64,000 bases of DNA from Symbiodinium natans (GCA_905221605.1 CAJNDS010001924.1:20001-84000), one strand, 5' to 3'; shown: positions 47,990 to 58,779, counted from the first letter of the stretch. Translations and numbers: made by a program. The notes: generated by a model not told the origin, from the letters alone.

Positions 47990-48600
47990 GACTTTGTGGT
48001 ACTTTACTATAAGTTTAGATCTTTAGCCTTTTTGGGTTAATTGGGTTTCTTAAGAAGGCAGCTAAAAATCTAATTTATAGCTACCCCAAAGGCTTTTCAG
48101 GGTTTTGGGGGGTTGTAGTACTCTAAACCCCTAGAGCTCATATAAACCCGATGGACCCCAACCCATCCCTATACCCGAGGCTTACCCGAACATCCCTGAA
48201 CTCCAGCAGCGATGTCCCTCAAATCGGGCCCTGCATCGCCCCAAAGGTGTGAAGCCAGAACCTCCCTGAACCCCGCAACCCTAAGCCCCATAAGCCCCAA
48301 AAACCCCATGAACCCTAAGTACCCCAAGGCCTTGAGGTGTAGTAAGTCGGCTGGGCATTCGGATTTCAGAACTCAGGTACCCTAAGCCCCAAGCCCAGAT
48401 GCTGTGCGAGACAAAGCCATGAGATCGCCAGCCAGAAACATGAATCTGAAAACCCCCCAAGGAACTTTGTGGTACTTTACTGTAACTTTAGATCTTTAGC
48501 CTTTTTGGGTTTATAGGGTTTCTTAATACGGCAGCTAAAAATCTAATTTATAGCTACCCTCCTAAGTGCAGCCAAGCATGAATCTGAAAACCCCCCAAAG
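47990..48600. repeat. Duplicated 95-bp sequence
   Basis: The segment at about 47992-48086 (starts ACTTTGTGGTACTTTACT, ends AATTTATAGCTACCC) recurs at about 48466-48560 with few changes. The second copy is flanked by a 30-bp direct repeat beginning CATGAATCTGAAAACC (48437 and 48571). Function unknown; probably a small transposed element. Confidence 0.85.
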
Positions 48601-48738
48601 AAGTTCGTCTGGGTTTCGGGTTTAGGGTAGTGTTGAGGGCTTAGGGTTCACTTCTAGCAAGATTATGGAGGTAGGCACCAAAAAGCACCAAAGCGCAATT
48701 TTGTACGTTCGATGGGGCACAGAATTCCACAGCAAGAG

Positions 48739-48780
48739 GTCCGCGGACCGCTGCCGTACAACTCGAGACACCTACATGAG
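48739..48780 (+). CDS. Weak candidate exon VRGPLPYNSRHLHE
   Basis: Acceptor caagag|g, donor gag|gtcgat, phase 0 to 0; CCCTAAC/CCCTAAA array follows at 48801-48915. Flank orientation is not the usual one. Confidence 0.3.
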
Positions 48781-49250
48781 GTCGATAAGCGGCTTTGAGT
48801 AACCCTAAACCCTAACCCCTAACCCCTAACCCCTAACCCCTAAACCCTAAACCCTAAACCCTAAACCCTAAACCCTAAACCCTAAACTCGAAACCCTAAA
48901 CCCTAAACCCCTGAACCACTTGGGTGAACCACTTGGGTGAACCACTTAGTTGCCCTGGGCCCTTTGGGCTCTTCCGGAGGGTTGAGAGTGGCGTTTGAAA
49001 GCTTCCAAGGCCTCGGGACTTCAAAATCCTAAGGCGCTATAAGGCCCGAAGACCCGAAGGCCCTAAGGCCTGAAGTCCCTGAAGACCCTAATCTAGGTAG
49101 GCCCTCTTGACATTTTTATATTTTCCCTTATTGGGTTTAAGAGGGTCATATTCAGGAATATTTTTCAGAGGGTTCTAAGGGCCATCCTAGTAATACATCC
49201 GATAGCCCCTCCACCCTGAGTGGGCGTCTTGTCTTTGGCTCCGCAAGCAG

Positions 49251-49309
49251 ATCCGGTTGCCAGCGCTTGCTTGGCTTATCGTGACCGAACGGGCGCCAGA
49301 GAACGGGCT
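49251..49309 (+). CDS. Candidate exon IRLPALAWLIVTERAPENG
   Basis: Acceptor caagcag|a; the donor is a TTTAGGG unit (gtttag), phase 0 to 2. Reads as a continuous protein segment; family unknown. Confidence 0.4.
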
Positions 49310-50034
49310 GTTTAGGGTTTGTAGGCTTTAGGGTTTGGGATCTGGGGTTTGGGGTTCGGGGTTTGGGATTCGGGGTTCGGGGTCTAGGGCAGGTTCGATC
49401 TGCGAAGCCCTTCACGTTGCGACTTGGCCGGCCAACAAAGCGCCAAACCCTAAGACCCTTTAAAGCCCTGAGCCGATGTCCATGCTTTAGTCACTTTCAG
49501 TAGGGTTCCTCAACTCTCTGCGGCCGGTAAGCCTCAAAGCCAACGGTGCTCTGAGAATTCTCCAGTTTAGGGTCTGAAGACTTTGAGCTTAGGGGCACCG
49601 AGTCTGTACCTAAACATGAAGTGAGGGTTGAGGGTTTGGGCGCCTCCTCCCCCTCTGCCAGCCATCTATTCTGAGGCGCTGGGTCCTGCACCCAGAGCCC
49701 GAAACCCGAAGTCACGATGCAAACGCTAAACGCTAAGCCCGAGATGCACGCGAAGCAGCTCTGGCTGCCCGTCGTCCAAGAAGCCTCAAGCGAGCATAGC
49801 GGAAGGCTTCCACGAGGGCGTATCTGAGCACTCAGATGGTTCAGGGCTTCCAAAAACTCTGAAGCACGGTCGGAGGCCCCACCCCATACATGTTGATTTT
49901 AACGCTTTTTGTTATGCTTTGTTCGTCGTCGTCGCAGTAGTATTGTTGTCTTTTTTTGGTTTTTGTTGATCATAGTCCCGCTCTTGCGATGCGAAGGATC
50001 AGGTAATCCGCGACGGTTCGGGTCAGGGTTCAGG

Positions 50035-50262
50035 CAAGGGCTTAGGGCTTAGGGCTTAGGCTTAGGGCTTGGGGCTTAGGGCTTAGGGCTTAGGGCTTAG
50101 GGCTTAGGGCTTAGGGCTTCGGGCTTAGGGCTTAGGGCTTAGGGCTTAGGGCCTAGGGCTTAGGGCTTAGGGCTTAGGGCTTAGGGCTCAGGGCTCAGGG
50201 CTCAGGGCTCAGGGCTCAGGGCTCAGGGCTTAGGGCTTAGGGCTTAGGGCTTAGGGCTATTG
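50035..50262. repeat. GGGCTTA array
   Basis: About 30 copies of the CCCTAAG-type variant in reverse orientation, with a block of GGGCTCA units in the middle. Confidence 0.97.
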
Positions 50263-50324
50263 CGTAGAAGCCTAAGCCCTACACCCCTATAAAAGTTCGT
50301 CATGCTGAGCTGAGTGCGGACAAG

Positions 50325-50384
50325 TGCCCGCGTGGTAGACCACGTTTTCCTCCATCTGGTCTGCCGCCGCCACTGCTCAGTAGG
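50325..50384 (+). CDS. Candidate exon (Pro-rich)
   Basis: Acceptor gacaag|t and a strong donor agg|gtaagc, phase 0 to 0. Reads CPRGRPRFPPSGLPPPLLSR. Confidence 0.4.
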
Positions 50385-51394
50385 GTAAGCACCGCGCCTT
50401 CAACGTTTGCATGTATCCAGTCCAGTGAGGCTCAGAAAGCCACACCATGTCATGTCTGGTTTTAGAAGGGTGTAGGATTGGCTTTCTACTTTCAAATGCA
50501 TTTGCGGAAGGATTCGATAGAGCTAGGCTAGAGCTCCAGGGCAGAACTCGAAGAAAACCTTGCAGAGAACCTTGCAGCTTCCAAAACCCAGAAGTTAGAT
50601 GGAGCTGATTGGCATGTTCTTTTCGCCCTGAATTTTAGGAAGCCATAACCGTACTATATTATCCCGACAACAGCTTACAAAACCTTCCCTCGACCTCCCG
50701 AATACTTCCTGCGGTGGGGTTCCCCTTAAGTAGTGTTCCCATCGAAGCTATGTCAACTTCACGAACCCAGGCTCAAACTCCAGATTCCAGACTCAAGCCC
50801 GAAACCTCCTAGGCAGGATATGCCTTGAAAGGGAACCCTTCTGAACCGTCTTCCGGCAATCTTAAACAGGGACCGTATTCAGAGGGTCTATATCCCAAAG
50901 GGCCCCCCTAATCCCGAGACTCCCCTAAAACCCTAGCCCTTGGGCTCAAAGTTGCCAGACACAACGTTGCATAGCAAGGCCTTCTGCCCAAAACGCCCTC
51001 AAGCAATAGTCCTTAGAAACCCTAAACTCCCCTCAGCCCTAAGCCCGAAACCTTATTCAGCTTTACTTCCCCGAATCGGTGGCTCGTCGTCTCGCGGGCT
51101 CAAGAGCAAGGCTGCTCACATGGTCGGTTCTTTAAATTCAAGGGCCCTCTGTAAGGGGTTTAAGGTTTAGTGATTTGGGTGAAATTCTGACAGGAGATTT
51201 CTTTAAGAAGGGGTGATCATCATGCAAGAAAGGGGCCAGAATGTATGGAGCTGACCACATGGCCAAGACATCCCGACTTGCATGTGGAGCATGTTGAGCT
51301 CGATGTGGCGTTGGCTCCAAACGGAGCAGAAGTGCCAAGAAGTTGAATACCCCAACACCATGGCCCAGCGATTTAGTGTCAGTGCTAGCCTTGT

Positions 51395-51665
51395 TCTATG
51401 TTATCGTTTGTAAATTTGGGTTAGTATAATGAATTGTGCAAGTATTTTGTAATGGTAAGTAATATTTCATATCTTCCCAAATTGTTGCCATATAGTTTTG
51501 ATAGCATTCAGTCTTATGTAATACCAGATATAATGGTTCCATTTTGCAAAATTTTTGTTTACGCAAAAATAATATTAATATCAATACTGGGTATCAACTC
51601 ATACTGTTGAATCTGGTTATCATGTTTAAGTTTTGTCAATATTTCTTGATAAGTTTAATACTGGG
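51395..51665 (-). pseudogene. AT-rich island with broken minus-strand coding-like sequence
   Basis: About 270 bp of strikingly AT-rich DNA inside GC-rich surroundings. The minus strand has two successive frames with protein-like composition: one over about 51555-51640 interrupted by stops, then 51396-51584 ending in a stop. Codon use is strongly A/T-ending, unlike every other coding piece here. It could be a captured viral, organelle-derived or other foreign fragment; no family is recognised. A broken copy is likely. Confidence 0.4.
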
Positions 51666-51804
51666 GCCTGGCTGACTCGTCCCCTGCAAAGATAATGAGA
51701 CCAGCCGCATTGTCAGCCACAGTGGGTTTGGGGTTGAGGGCTTAGGGTCATCGAGACAAGCCTCTCCCTACAGTACACTGGCTCAGCTTCAGACAATATC
51801 CCCT

Positions 51805-51918
51805 AAAGCCTAAACCCTAAACCCTAACCCTAAACCCTAAACCCTAAACCCTAAACCCTAAACCCTAAACCCTAAACCCTAAACCCTAAACCCTAAACCC
51901 TAAACCCTAAACCCTAAA
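51805..51918. repeat. CCCTAAA array
   Basis: About 16 near-perfect heptamers. Confidence 0.97.
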
Positions 51919-52699
51919 CATCCTCAGACTCCAAGAGCCATGAGGCCCTGAAGTTGAAAATGTTTGCTCTAGGGGGGGGGGTTAGGGTTTTTGGGGTTTA
52001 GGGAGCTTAGGGATTGGAGTTCAGGGCCCCGCAAGCCTGAACGCCGAAACCCCCAACAGCCCATACGACAATGCCCCTGGCACCCCTGGTGTAAATTCCT
52101 TTCGCCCCAACATGTAGAGGCGTCTGTGTGTGCTTGATTCTCACAGGGCGTCCCAGCCCTAAACCCTTTGATTGGGGTTGCGGTGTTGGGAGGTGATCTT
52201 TACGCGGGTGTAGTGCATGCAGTTGCTGACTTCTGGCTTCCTGGCCGCACCCCTAAACCCTAAACCCTAAACCCTAAACCCTAAACCCTAAACCCTAAAC
52301 ACTAAGCCCTCGTATAGTCCCATGCATCCAGGCCAGCAGCCCCTCGGGGGTTCAGAGATGTGTGAGTTCTTATAGGCTGTAGAGCATGGTTTTATCGGTT
52401 TAAGATCTGCCGATGTTGTTAGCACGTGCGTGCGTGCGGTTTTAAGCCCTATGCACCCTCCTCACCTAAACCCGAAGCCTGAATCCTAAACCCTAAGCCT
52501 CAATCCTAAATTCTAAGCCCTGACCCGTACTAAACCCTAAACCCTAAACCCTGAACTTTCAAACTTTAAAACCCTGAACCCCTGAGCCGGCGTGTCAACC
52601 TAAGCCCCCCTCAGATCACTTAAAGCCGATTGGGGTTCAGGAAGAGGCCCCGAAGCCTTAAACCCAAAGTACTCTTTAAGGTCTAGGATTCAAAGGTAA

Positions 52700-52744
52700 A
52701 TCCTAAACCCTAAACCCCAAACCCCAAACCCTAAACCCTCAAAA

Positions 52745-52825
<81 letters not shown>

Positions 52826-52909
52826 ACCCCTAAACCCTAAACCCTAAACCTCTAAACCCTCAACCCTCAACCCTCAACCCTCAACCCTAAACCCCTAAAC
52901 CCCTAAACC

Positions 52910-52962
<53 letters not shown>

Positions 52963-53058
52963 ACCCTAAACCCCTAAACCCTAAACCCTAAACCCTAAAC
53001 CCTAAACCCTCAACACTCAACACTCAACCCTCAACCCTCAACCCTCAACCGTCAACCG

Positions 53059-53103
<45 letters not shown>

Positions 53104-53107
53104 ACCC
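52700..53107. repeat. CCCTCAA array with CCCTAAA blocks
   Basis: A long homogeneous array of the CCCTCAA variant, interrupted by short CCCTAAA blocks, ending at the next exon. Confidence 0.97.
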
Positions 53108-53113
53108 AGCCAG

Positions 53114-53237
53114 GGATCGAAGGAGGGAAGCTGGAATTTCGCCGCCCCCCGGGAGAAGACCGCTGGGCCTCCCCGAAGAAGATGGCTCGAGCACTTGCTC
53201 CGCCGAAGATTGCTGTCAACAAAAAGGGGAGGACAGA
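53114..53237 (+). CDS. Candidate C-terminal exon
   Basis: Acceptor agccag|g right after the CCCTCAA array. Reads IEGGKLEFRRPPGEDRWASP then KKMARALAPPKIAVNKK. The donor is probably a TTTAGGG unit (gtttag at 53238), so the exon shows the inverted-flank pattern. Another frame is also open. Confidence 0.55.
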
Positions 53238-53514
53238 GTTTAGGGTGTTCAGGGTTTAGGGGGTTTAGGCGGGGTTTTTGACCGGCGTTGAGGGGGCTTG
53301 GGGGGTTTAGGGTTCGGTGTTTAGGGGGTTTTGGGTGTAGAGCTTGGGGGTTGTAACCTGTAAACCCTGCAGCCCTAGGACCCCAGTTTACAAACTGATT
53401 TCCAAATCTTCTAAATTCAGGACCCAAAGCAATGACCAACATTGCCCCGTAAATTTAACCCTCAGCCGTATAAAGCCCATGAACCCCATAAACCCTATCA
53501 ACCCTACCAACCCC

Positions 53515-53672
53515 TAAACCCCGAAACCCTGCACACTAAACCCTACACCCTACACCCTAAACCCTAAACCCTAAACCCTAAACCCTAAGCCCTAAACCTT
53601 AAACCCTAAACCCTAAACCCTAAACCTTAAGCCCTAAACCCTAAACCCTGAACCCTAAACCCTAAACCCTAT
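53515..53672. repeat. CCCTAAA array
   Basis: About 20 CCCTAAA-type units with CCCTAAG and CCCTACA variants. Confidence 0.95.
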
Positions 53673-53702
53673 TTGGGGGACCGGGGCCTTCCTGTCTCTT
53701 AG

Positions 53703-53753
53703 GACTTGGCCACCGCCTGGGCTCAACCTGAGCAGCATCAGGCACAGCTTTGG
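53703..53753 (+). CDS. Candidate C-terminal exon (Gln-rich)
   Basis: Acceptor ctcttag|g and donor tgg|gttcgg; reads DLATAWAQPEQHQAQLW, phase 0 to 0. TTTAGGG array follows (53755-53830). The incoming phase from 53114-53237 does not match, so the frame or an intermediate exon is uncertain. Confidence 0.4.
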
Positions 53754-54405
53754 GTTCGGGTTTAGGATTTAGGGTTTAGGGTTTAGGGCTTAGGGTTTAG
53801 GGTTTAGGGTTTAGGGTGTAGGGTTTAGGGTGATTTGTAGGGGCTTATAACTTCAGGGAGTTGGGGCGTAGGGTTTGGAGTCTAGGGTCTAGGGCTTTAG
53901 GATTTAGTGTGGTTCAAAAAGACTTTCCGCACAGACCGTGAGGGGTTTTAGGGAGGTTCAGTGCAGATGTGTTAGGTTCGGCACACAAGATTCACTACTG
54001 ATTGGACTGTTGGACACGCTGGGAGATTGCACTACACTAAGGTGCGAATTCGACTTTCGGCATGTCTGACAGTGTCCTGCAAAGCTCCGTGTTGCAAGGT
54101 TGTCAGGGTATGGCATGCCAGTGCCAAATTTGTCCCAGCCCCGACCTAAACTGACCCCGAAAATTTATCGTGTTCAAATCGTATGCGTCTTTGCACGAAC
54201 ACTCCCCCACCTGAACCCCAAACCCTGAATACCCTACAGGCATCAGAGCCCTCAACCCCCAAGACCTACAACCCTTTGGACCCTTGAACCCCTAAACCCT
54301 TAAATCCCGAAGCCCCTAAACCCTTCAACCCCTGAACCCTAAACATTTCCTTGCGTGTTCTCTGGCTACTTGGGAAACCCGGCGTCCCTTCGGGTTTTCG
54401 TGCAG

Positions 54406-54471
54406 GTGAGCGCAAGTTCGCCTCCGCGGCCTTTCGCTCGGCCGGCCTCGGTGCCGAGGCATTTGGAAGGG
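54406..54471 (+). CDS. Candidate C-terminal exon
   Basis: Acceptor cgtgcag|g, donor agg|gttgggg region; reads ERKFASAAFRSAGLGAEAFG then R with mostly G/C third positions. Confidence 0.5.
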
Positions 54472-55691
54472 GTTGGGGTAGGGTTCAGGGTTTATTAAGG
54501 TTTGGGGTTTAGGTTTCAGTGTTTGAGGCGAATTGGTTTTTACTTTTAGCTTCGGGTTTCGTGTTAAGTTTTAGTGGTCAGGGACCATTCGGGTAGTTTT
54601 CGTACAACGGGAGTCCTTGTAATTGTTTTCCTACAAAGCCCCCCCCCCCCCCCCAGACACCCCCAATTCCTAAACCCTATCTCGGGCTCGAAGAATTCAG
54701 CGCCTTAGAGATTTGGAGCTGGAGGTCTTGAAGGGTTTTATGGTTCGGGGTTTGATTTCTTTCATGGTCTAGAGTCTAGTGAGGCTTGAGGGACGCCGGT
54801 CGACAGTGCTTTGGATTAGGGCTTATAGGGTTTACAGGGTGTATAGGGTTTGTAGGGTTTATAGGTTTTATATGATTACATGTTTGTTTAAAGGGGTTGA
54901 AGGGTTTAGTGCCTGTAGGGTTTATAGGGTGTAGAGTGTGTATAGGGACGAAAGTGAGGAAGCCAGTGGGATGATTCGTCTCTTTCTCTTTTCATTCTTC
55001 AAAGAGAGAAGGTTTAGGGTTCAGGGTTTAGGGTTTAGGGTTTAGAGTTTGCCAAGCCATAATCCCGACTCAGACATGGTGCAGGCATAGAGCCTTCAAT
55101 GGCTCCTTATCGCCAAAACCTCACATTGTACCCAAAGGTCCATGCCACATAGGGTGTAAGGGGTTTATAGGGTCGAGGGCCTCGGTTTGCGGCTTTTAGT
55201 GTTTACTGCTCAGGTTTCTACGGGGTTTAGTGTTTACTGCTCAGGTTTCAGGGTGTTAGGGGTCCCCAAACCCCAAAACCTTAAAAACTTAAAGCTTCAA
55301 GCCTCGGGCCTCAGGGTTTAGGGTTTGGCATGTTGGGAACCAGGGGTTTCCTTGTTCCTTCAACCGCCCTCTCCTAGAGAAGCTTGTGAACTTTAGGCCC
55401 CGCCCGGAAGGGGAGGGGAACCCTAAACCCTAAACCCGAAACCCAGCCCTAAACCCTAAACCCTAAACCCTAAACCCTGAACCCCAGGCCCGAAGCCTTA
55501 AGTCGCAAATTTCCTTTGAAAAGCCAGGATGTAGACTCTGAGACCCTGCGGCGCATTTGGGGGTTTACGATAAGCAGGGACCCCTAAAATCGACCGGCAA
55601 GTCCCCTTACGAGAGTAAGGACCCCAATAAGGCACCCAACCCCCATTTAAGAGTTCTCGGAATCCTTGAGAGCTGAACTGCCGCAAGACCC

Positions 55692-55779
55692 CTGGTTCTT
55701 AGTAGGGAATGGAATTAGGGCCCTATATATACCCTTTAAGGGATTATATAGGGTTCCCTCATTCCCTACGAAGAACCAG
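55692..55779. mobile_element. Small inverted-repeat element (MITE/introner-like), 88 bp
   Basis: Terminal inverted repeats of 20 bp with one mismatch (CTGGTTCTTAGTAGGGAATG and its complement). The core GGGCCCTATATATACCCT is shared with the 21354 element. A half-copy lies at 14450-14510. Confidence 0.8.
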
Positions 55780-55789
55780 CCAGAAGAAC

Positions 55790-56054
55790 CCTAAACCCTA
55801 AACCCTAAACCCTAAACCCTAAACCCTAAACCCTAAACCCTAAACCCTAAAGCCTAAAGGCTAAACCCTAAACCCTAAACCCTAAACCCTAAACCCTAAA
55901 CCCTAAACCCTAAACCCTAAACCCTAAACCCTAAACCCTAAAACCAGCCGGAAGAGGCTTGATCTACAGTCCCTGTCGCCCACGCGGATGGCCTGACACG
56001 ATCGAGGCCAGCTCATGGGCGCAACCCTAAACCCTAAACCCTAAACCCTAAACC

Positions 56055-56086
<32 letters not shown>

Positions 56087-56185
56087 ACCCTAAACCCTAA
56101 ACCCTCAACCCTCAACCCTAAACCCTAAACCCTAAATTCTAAACCCCTAACCCCAAACCCCAAGCCCCAAGCCCCAAACCCTAAG
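55790..56185. repeat. CCCTAAA/CCCTCAA arrays
   Basis: Two CCCTAAA arrays (55790-55943, 56025-56120) separated by a GC-rich patch at 55944-56020. That patch may hold a short exon (LDLQSLSPTRMA) but lacks clear borders. Confidence 0.9.
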
Positions 56186-56422
56186 TAGCCTGGAGAGTCC
56201 GAAACCCCAATTTTCATCCCGAACCCAAATCCCATGCCCGATGTCGGAGGACGCCTGGTCGTACCCTTCTTGCCATCTTTTTGGGTTAGGAATCCAATTT
56301 TTCAGCAAACCCTAATCCCAAACTAAATCCCAAGCGCTCAACCCTAAACCCCAGACCCCAAGCCCTAAACCCTGCGATGTCACGGGAACCCATGGCATGA
56401 ACTTCATCCCACCTTCTGCCAG

Positions 56423-56495
56423 GAGCGCGTGGACGTGTCGGAAGTCGGTCCGCCCGAGCCGCCCATGGCCTCATGCCCGCCGGGGAGCGAGGGGG
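56423..56495 (+). CDS. Candidate C-terminal exon (Pro/Glu-rich)
   Basis: Acceptor ctgccag|g and donor ggg|gtgagg. Reads ERVDVSEVGPPEPPMASCPP then GSEG with G/C third positions. It is the last exon of this style I can find; telomeric repeats fade out about 0.7 kb later. Confidence 0.55.
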
Positions 56496-57244
56496 GTGAG
56501 GGGTTCCCTACTCTCAATAAGTAGGGAGTGAGGGTATCCCCCTACATAAAGTCTCTACGGAGATTCTATAAGGTACCTAGCTACTTCCCTTCTAGGAACC
56601 AGGAACTTTTAGGGGTTACGGTTGAGGCTCCCTGAGCCCTAACCAGGCCTCTCGTCCGCCCAGATGCGCAGGGCTGTTGGGACCCTGCATGGCCCCAAAC
56701 CCTACCTCCTCGAAGCCTCGTTAAATTTCAACGCCCTAACAGGGTTTAGGGTTGAGGGTTTAGGGTTTAGGGTTTAGGGTTTAGGTGAACGCTAACACTA
56801 AAGGCTTCGCCACGTTGACGCCCAGAGTCATGCTCGCAGCTGTTCCTGCTCAAGGCAGGCAGGCCCCTTTTAGACGTTGTTTGCCACATACTTGGTTTCC
56901 GCATCCCAAGGCGACTTGGGCGCGAGCCAGTTGCACAGTAGACATGTGCGGGGGCGAGAGCCCTAAAGCCTACAACCCGCACGCCTTGACCCCCATGTAG
57001 ACCCTGAACCCCTAAACCCTGGACCCGGCAGGTCCTCATAATCCCTAAAACCCTAAACCCTAAACCCTAAGCCCTAAACCCTAAACCCCCCAAAACCCCT
57101 AAACCCTCAGCCCTCTAAACCCCCCCCAAGCCCTCCTTAAAACCCTGACCCCAAATCAGGGACTCCACGCCTTGACCCTAGACTATAGGGACTCCCTCCC
57201 TAGCTGTGATGCCCGCGTGTAGGGCCTAGGGTTCAGGGGTTTCG

Positions 57245-57630
57245 ATTTAGGGCATCAGTGGGTGGCAAAGGTGACCCTGGAATAAGGTGACCTTTGTCTT
57301 TTCTTCATTTAAACTTGTGTCCGAGAAAATGTATATACATATATACATAAATATATACATTATATACATATAGGAGGTGCCTCTCCAGCGATGGAAGGGG
57401 GTGTCCCTCCAGCGCTGGAAGAGATGCACCTTCTGGCACACGTCAAGATTCGGCTTCCTTGGCCAGGCTGTCGGCTTCTGACTTCTTAAGTTTCCAAGCC
57501 AGCCCCAAAGTTTGGCCCCAAAGCTAAGATTCCTCTATCTAAAGATTTTGTAACGAGACCAGGCAATCAACTTTCGAAGGGTATAATCCAGCAGCTGCCC
57601 GCCTACCCTATCACATAAAACGCTTAAGTT
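57245..57630. other. Transition out of the telomere-repeat zone
   Basis: The last CCCTAAA-type sequence is near 57120. A duplicated word CTCCAGCG-TGGAAG (57383 and 57409) and a TATATACATA tract lie here; no gene seen. Confidence 0.6.
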
Positions 57631-58270
57631 TCATTGCTTTTAAGTTTTTTCGTCAATTGTATTTACTTGTATTTATTTTTAACATTTATTTTGATTGTTT
57701 TCAATTTTCAATGATTTCAAAGAATCAAAAATAGTTTTCATGAATTTTAATTCATTTCAGTAATTTCAATCAATTTTCATTAACTCTTAAATGTTTCATA
57801 TTGAAGTTAAGTAATTTTAAGAAGCTTTTAATATTTTTGCTTAGTTTTAATTAGCTCCTATTAATTTTTACAATTAACTTTATTGATTTTAGGTTCTTTT
57901 TTGACTAATTTTAAGTATTTTTGATGAATGTTAACTGGGCTGACTCAATTTTTAAAGTTAGTTGCAATTAATAAATTCTAAATATTTGTTATTCATATAA
58001 TTCATTTTAAGTTATGTTTATTTGTGTTAATTATTTTCACTAGTATGAATTGTAATTACATAGAATTAATGTTCGGCAATTTTTCTCTAGTTTCAACTGT
58101 TTTTGGTGAATGTTAATTTGTTCATTTTTTACATAACTTTAAATTCAAAATTAACTAAATAATTCTAATTGTTTGTTATTGATATAATGCATTTTTCGTT
58201 GCGTTCATTAGTTTTACTGGCAATATTTCACAGATTCAATTTTTTTGCATGAATGTTGATGATTAGTTTC
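57630..58270. repeat. AT-rich low-complexity tract 1
   Basis: Degenerate TTTTAATT/AATTTCAAT-like words over about 640 bp. No coding signal and no telomeric units. Confidence 0.9.
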
Positions 58271-58282
58271 CTTAATTTGCGT

Positions 58283-58770
58283 AGCCCCCCATCCGCGTAA
58301 CTAACCTGCCCCTATCTCTTTGCCCTCCCAAAAAGAGAAGCCCCCAATCCGCGTAGCCAACCTGCACCCCCCCCGCCCCCCAAAAGAGCAACCCCCCATC
58401 TGCAGCCAACCTGCGCCCCATCTCTTCTTTGCCCTCCCAAAACAGAGAGGCCCCCGATCTGCACTCCCCCCCCCCAAAAAAAGGCCCCCCCTGCGCGTAG
58501 CCAACCTACACCCCATCTCTTTGCCCTCCCGGAAATATCAGAAAAGGGAAGCCCCACAAAGAGCAGCCCCCCATCCGCGTCGCCAGCCTGCACCTCCCTC
58601 CCCAACAAAAGAAGCCCCCCATCCGCGTATCCAACCTGCGCCCCATCTCTTTGCCGTCCCAAAAAACAGACTCCCCCCCCATTCGGTGTAACGAACCTGC
58701 GCCCCGTTTCTTTTGCCCTCCCAAAAAGGAGAAGCCAGCCATGCGCGTAACCAACCTGCACCCTTATGCT
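58283..58770. repeat. C-rich minisatellite, about 8 units
   Basis: Imperfect units of about 50-80 bp built from CATCCGCGTA, CCAACCTGC, CCCCATCTCTTTGCCCTCCC and AAAAGAGAAGCCCCC. It produces overlapping long frames on both strands that are not genes. Confidence 0.9.
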
Positions 58771-58779
58771 TCGATGGGC

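Larger units (their letters stand above)
1799..56495 (+). other. Composite gene region: single-domain voltage-gated cation channel split into >30 tiny exons
   Basis: Umbrella entry for the exons listed below. Exons are 20-125 nt, mostly start after AG|G and end at GT, GC or GA donors. Reading phases agree at most junctions (for example 7562-7651, 8767-8811, 11354-11423, 12629-12675, 15918-15980, 17522-17585, 18352-18423; and S1 through S6). The product would be an Ion_trans-type plasma or organelle membrane channel: N-terminal soluble part, one S1-S6 domain with pore SGGIDW, and a long C-terminal tail. One domain implies a homotetramer, as in other single-domain protist channels. Introns are 0.1-6 kb and full of CCCTAAA/TTTAGGG tracts. 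I cannot prove that N- and C-terminal exons belong to the same transcript as the channel core; the first and last exons are not identified and the gene may extend beyond 1.8 kb on the left. Confidence 0.75.

Noticed and set aside
1-57245. Chromosome end / true telomere
   Set aside because: Units occur in both orientations, in short interrupted tracts, with exons between them.
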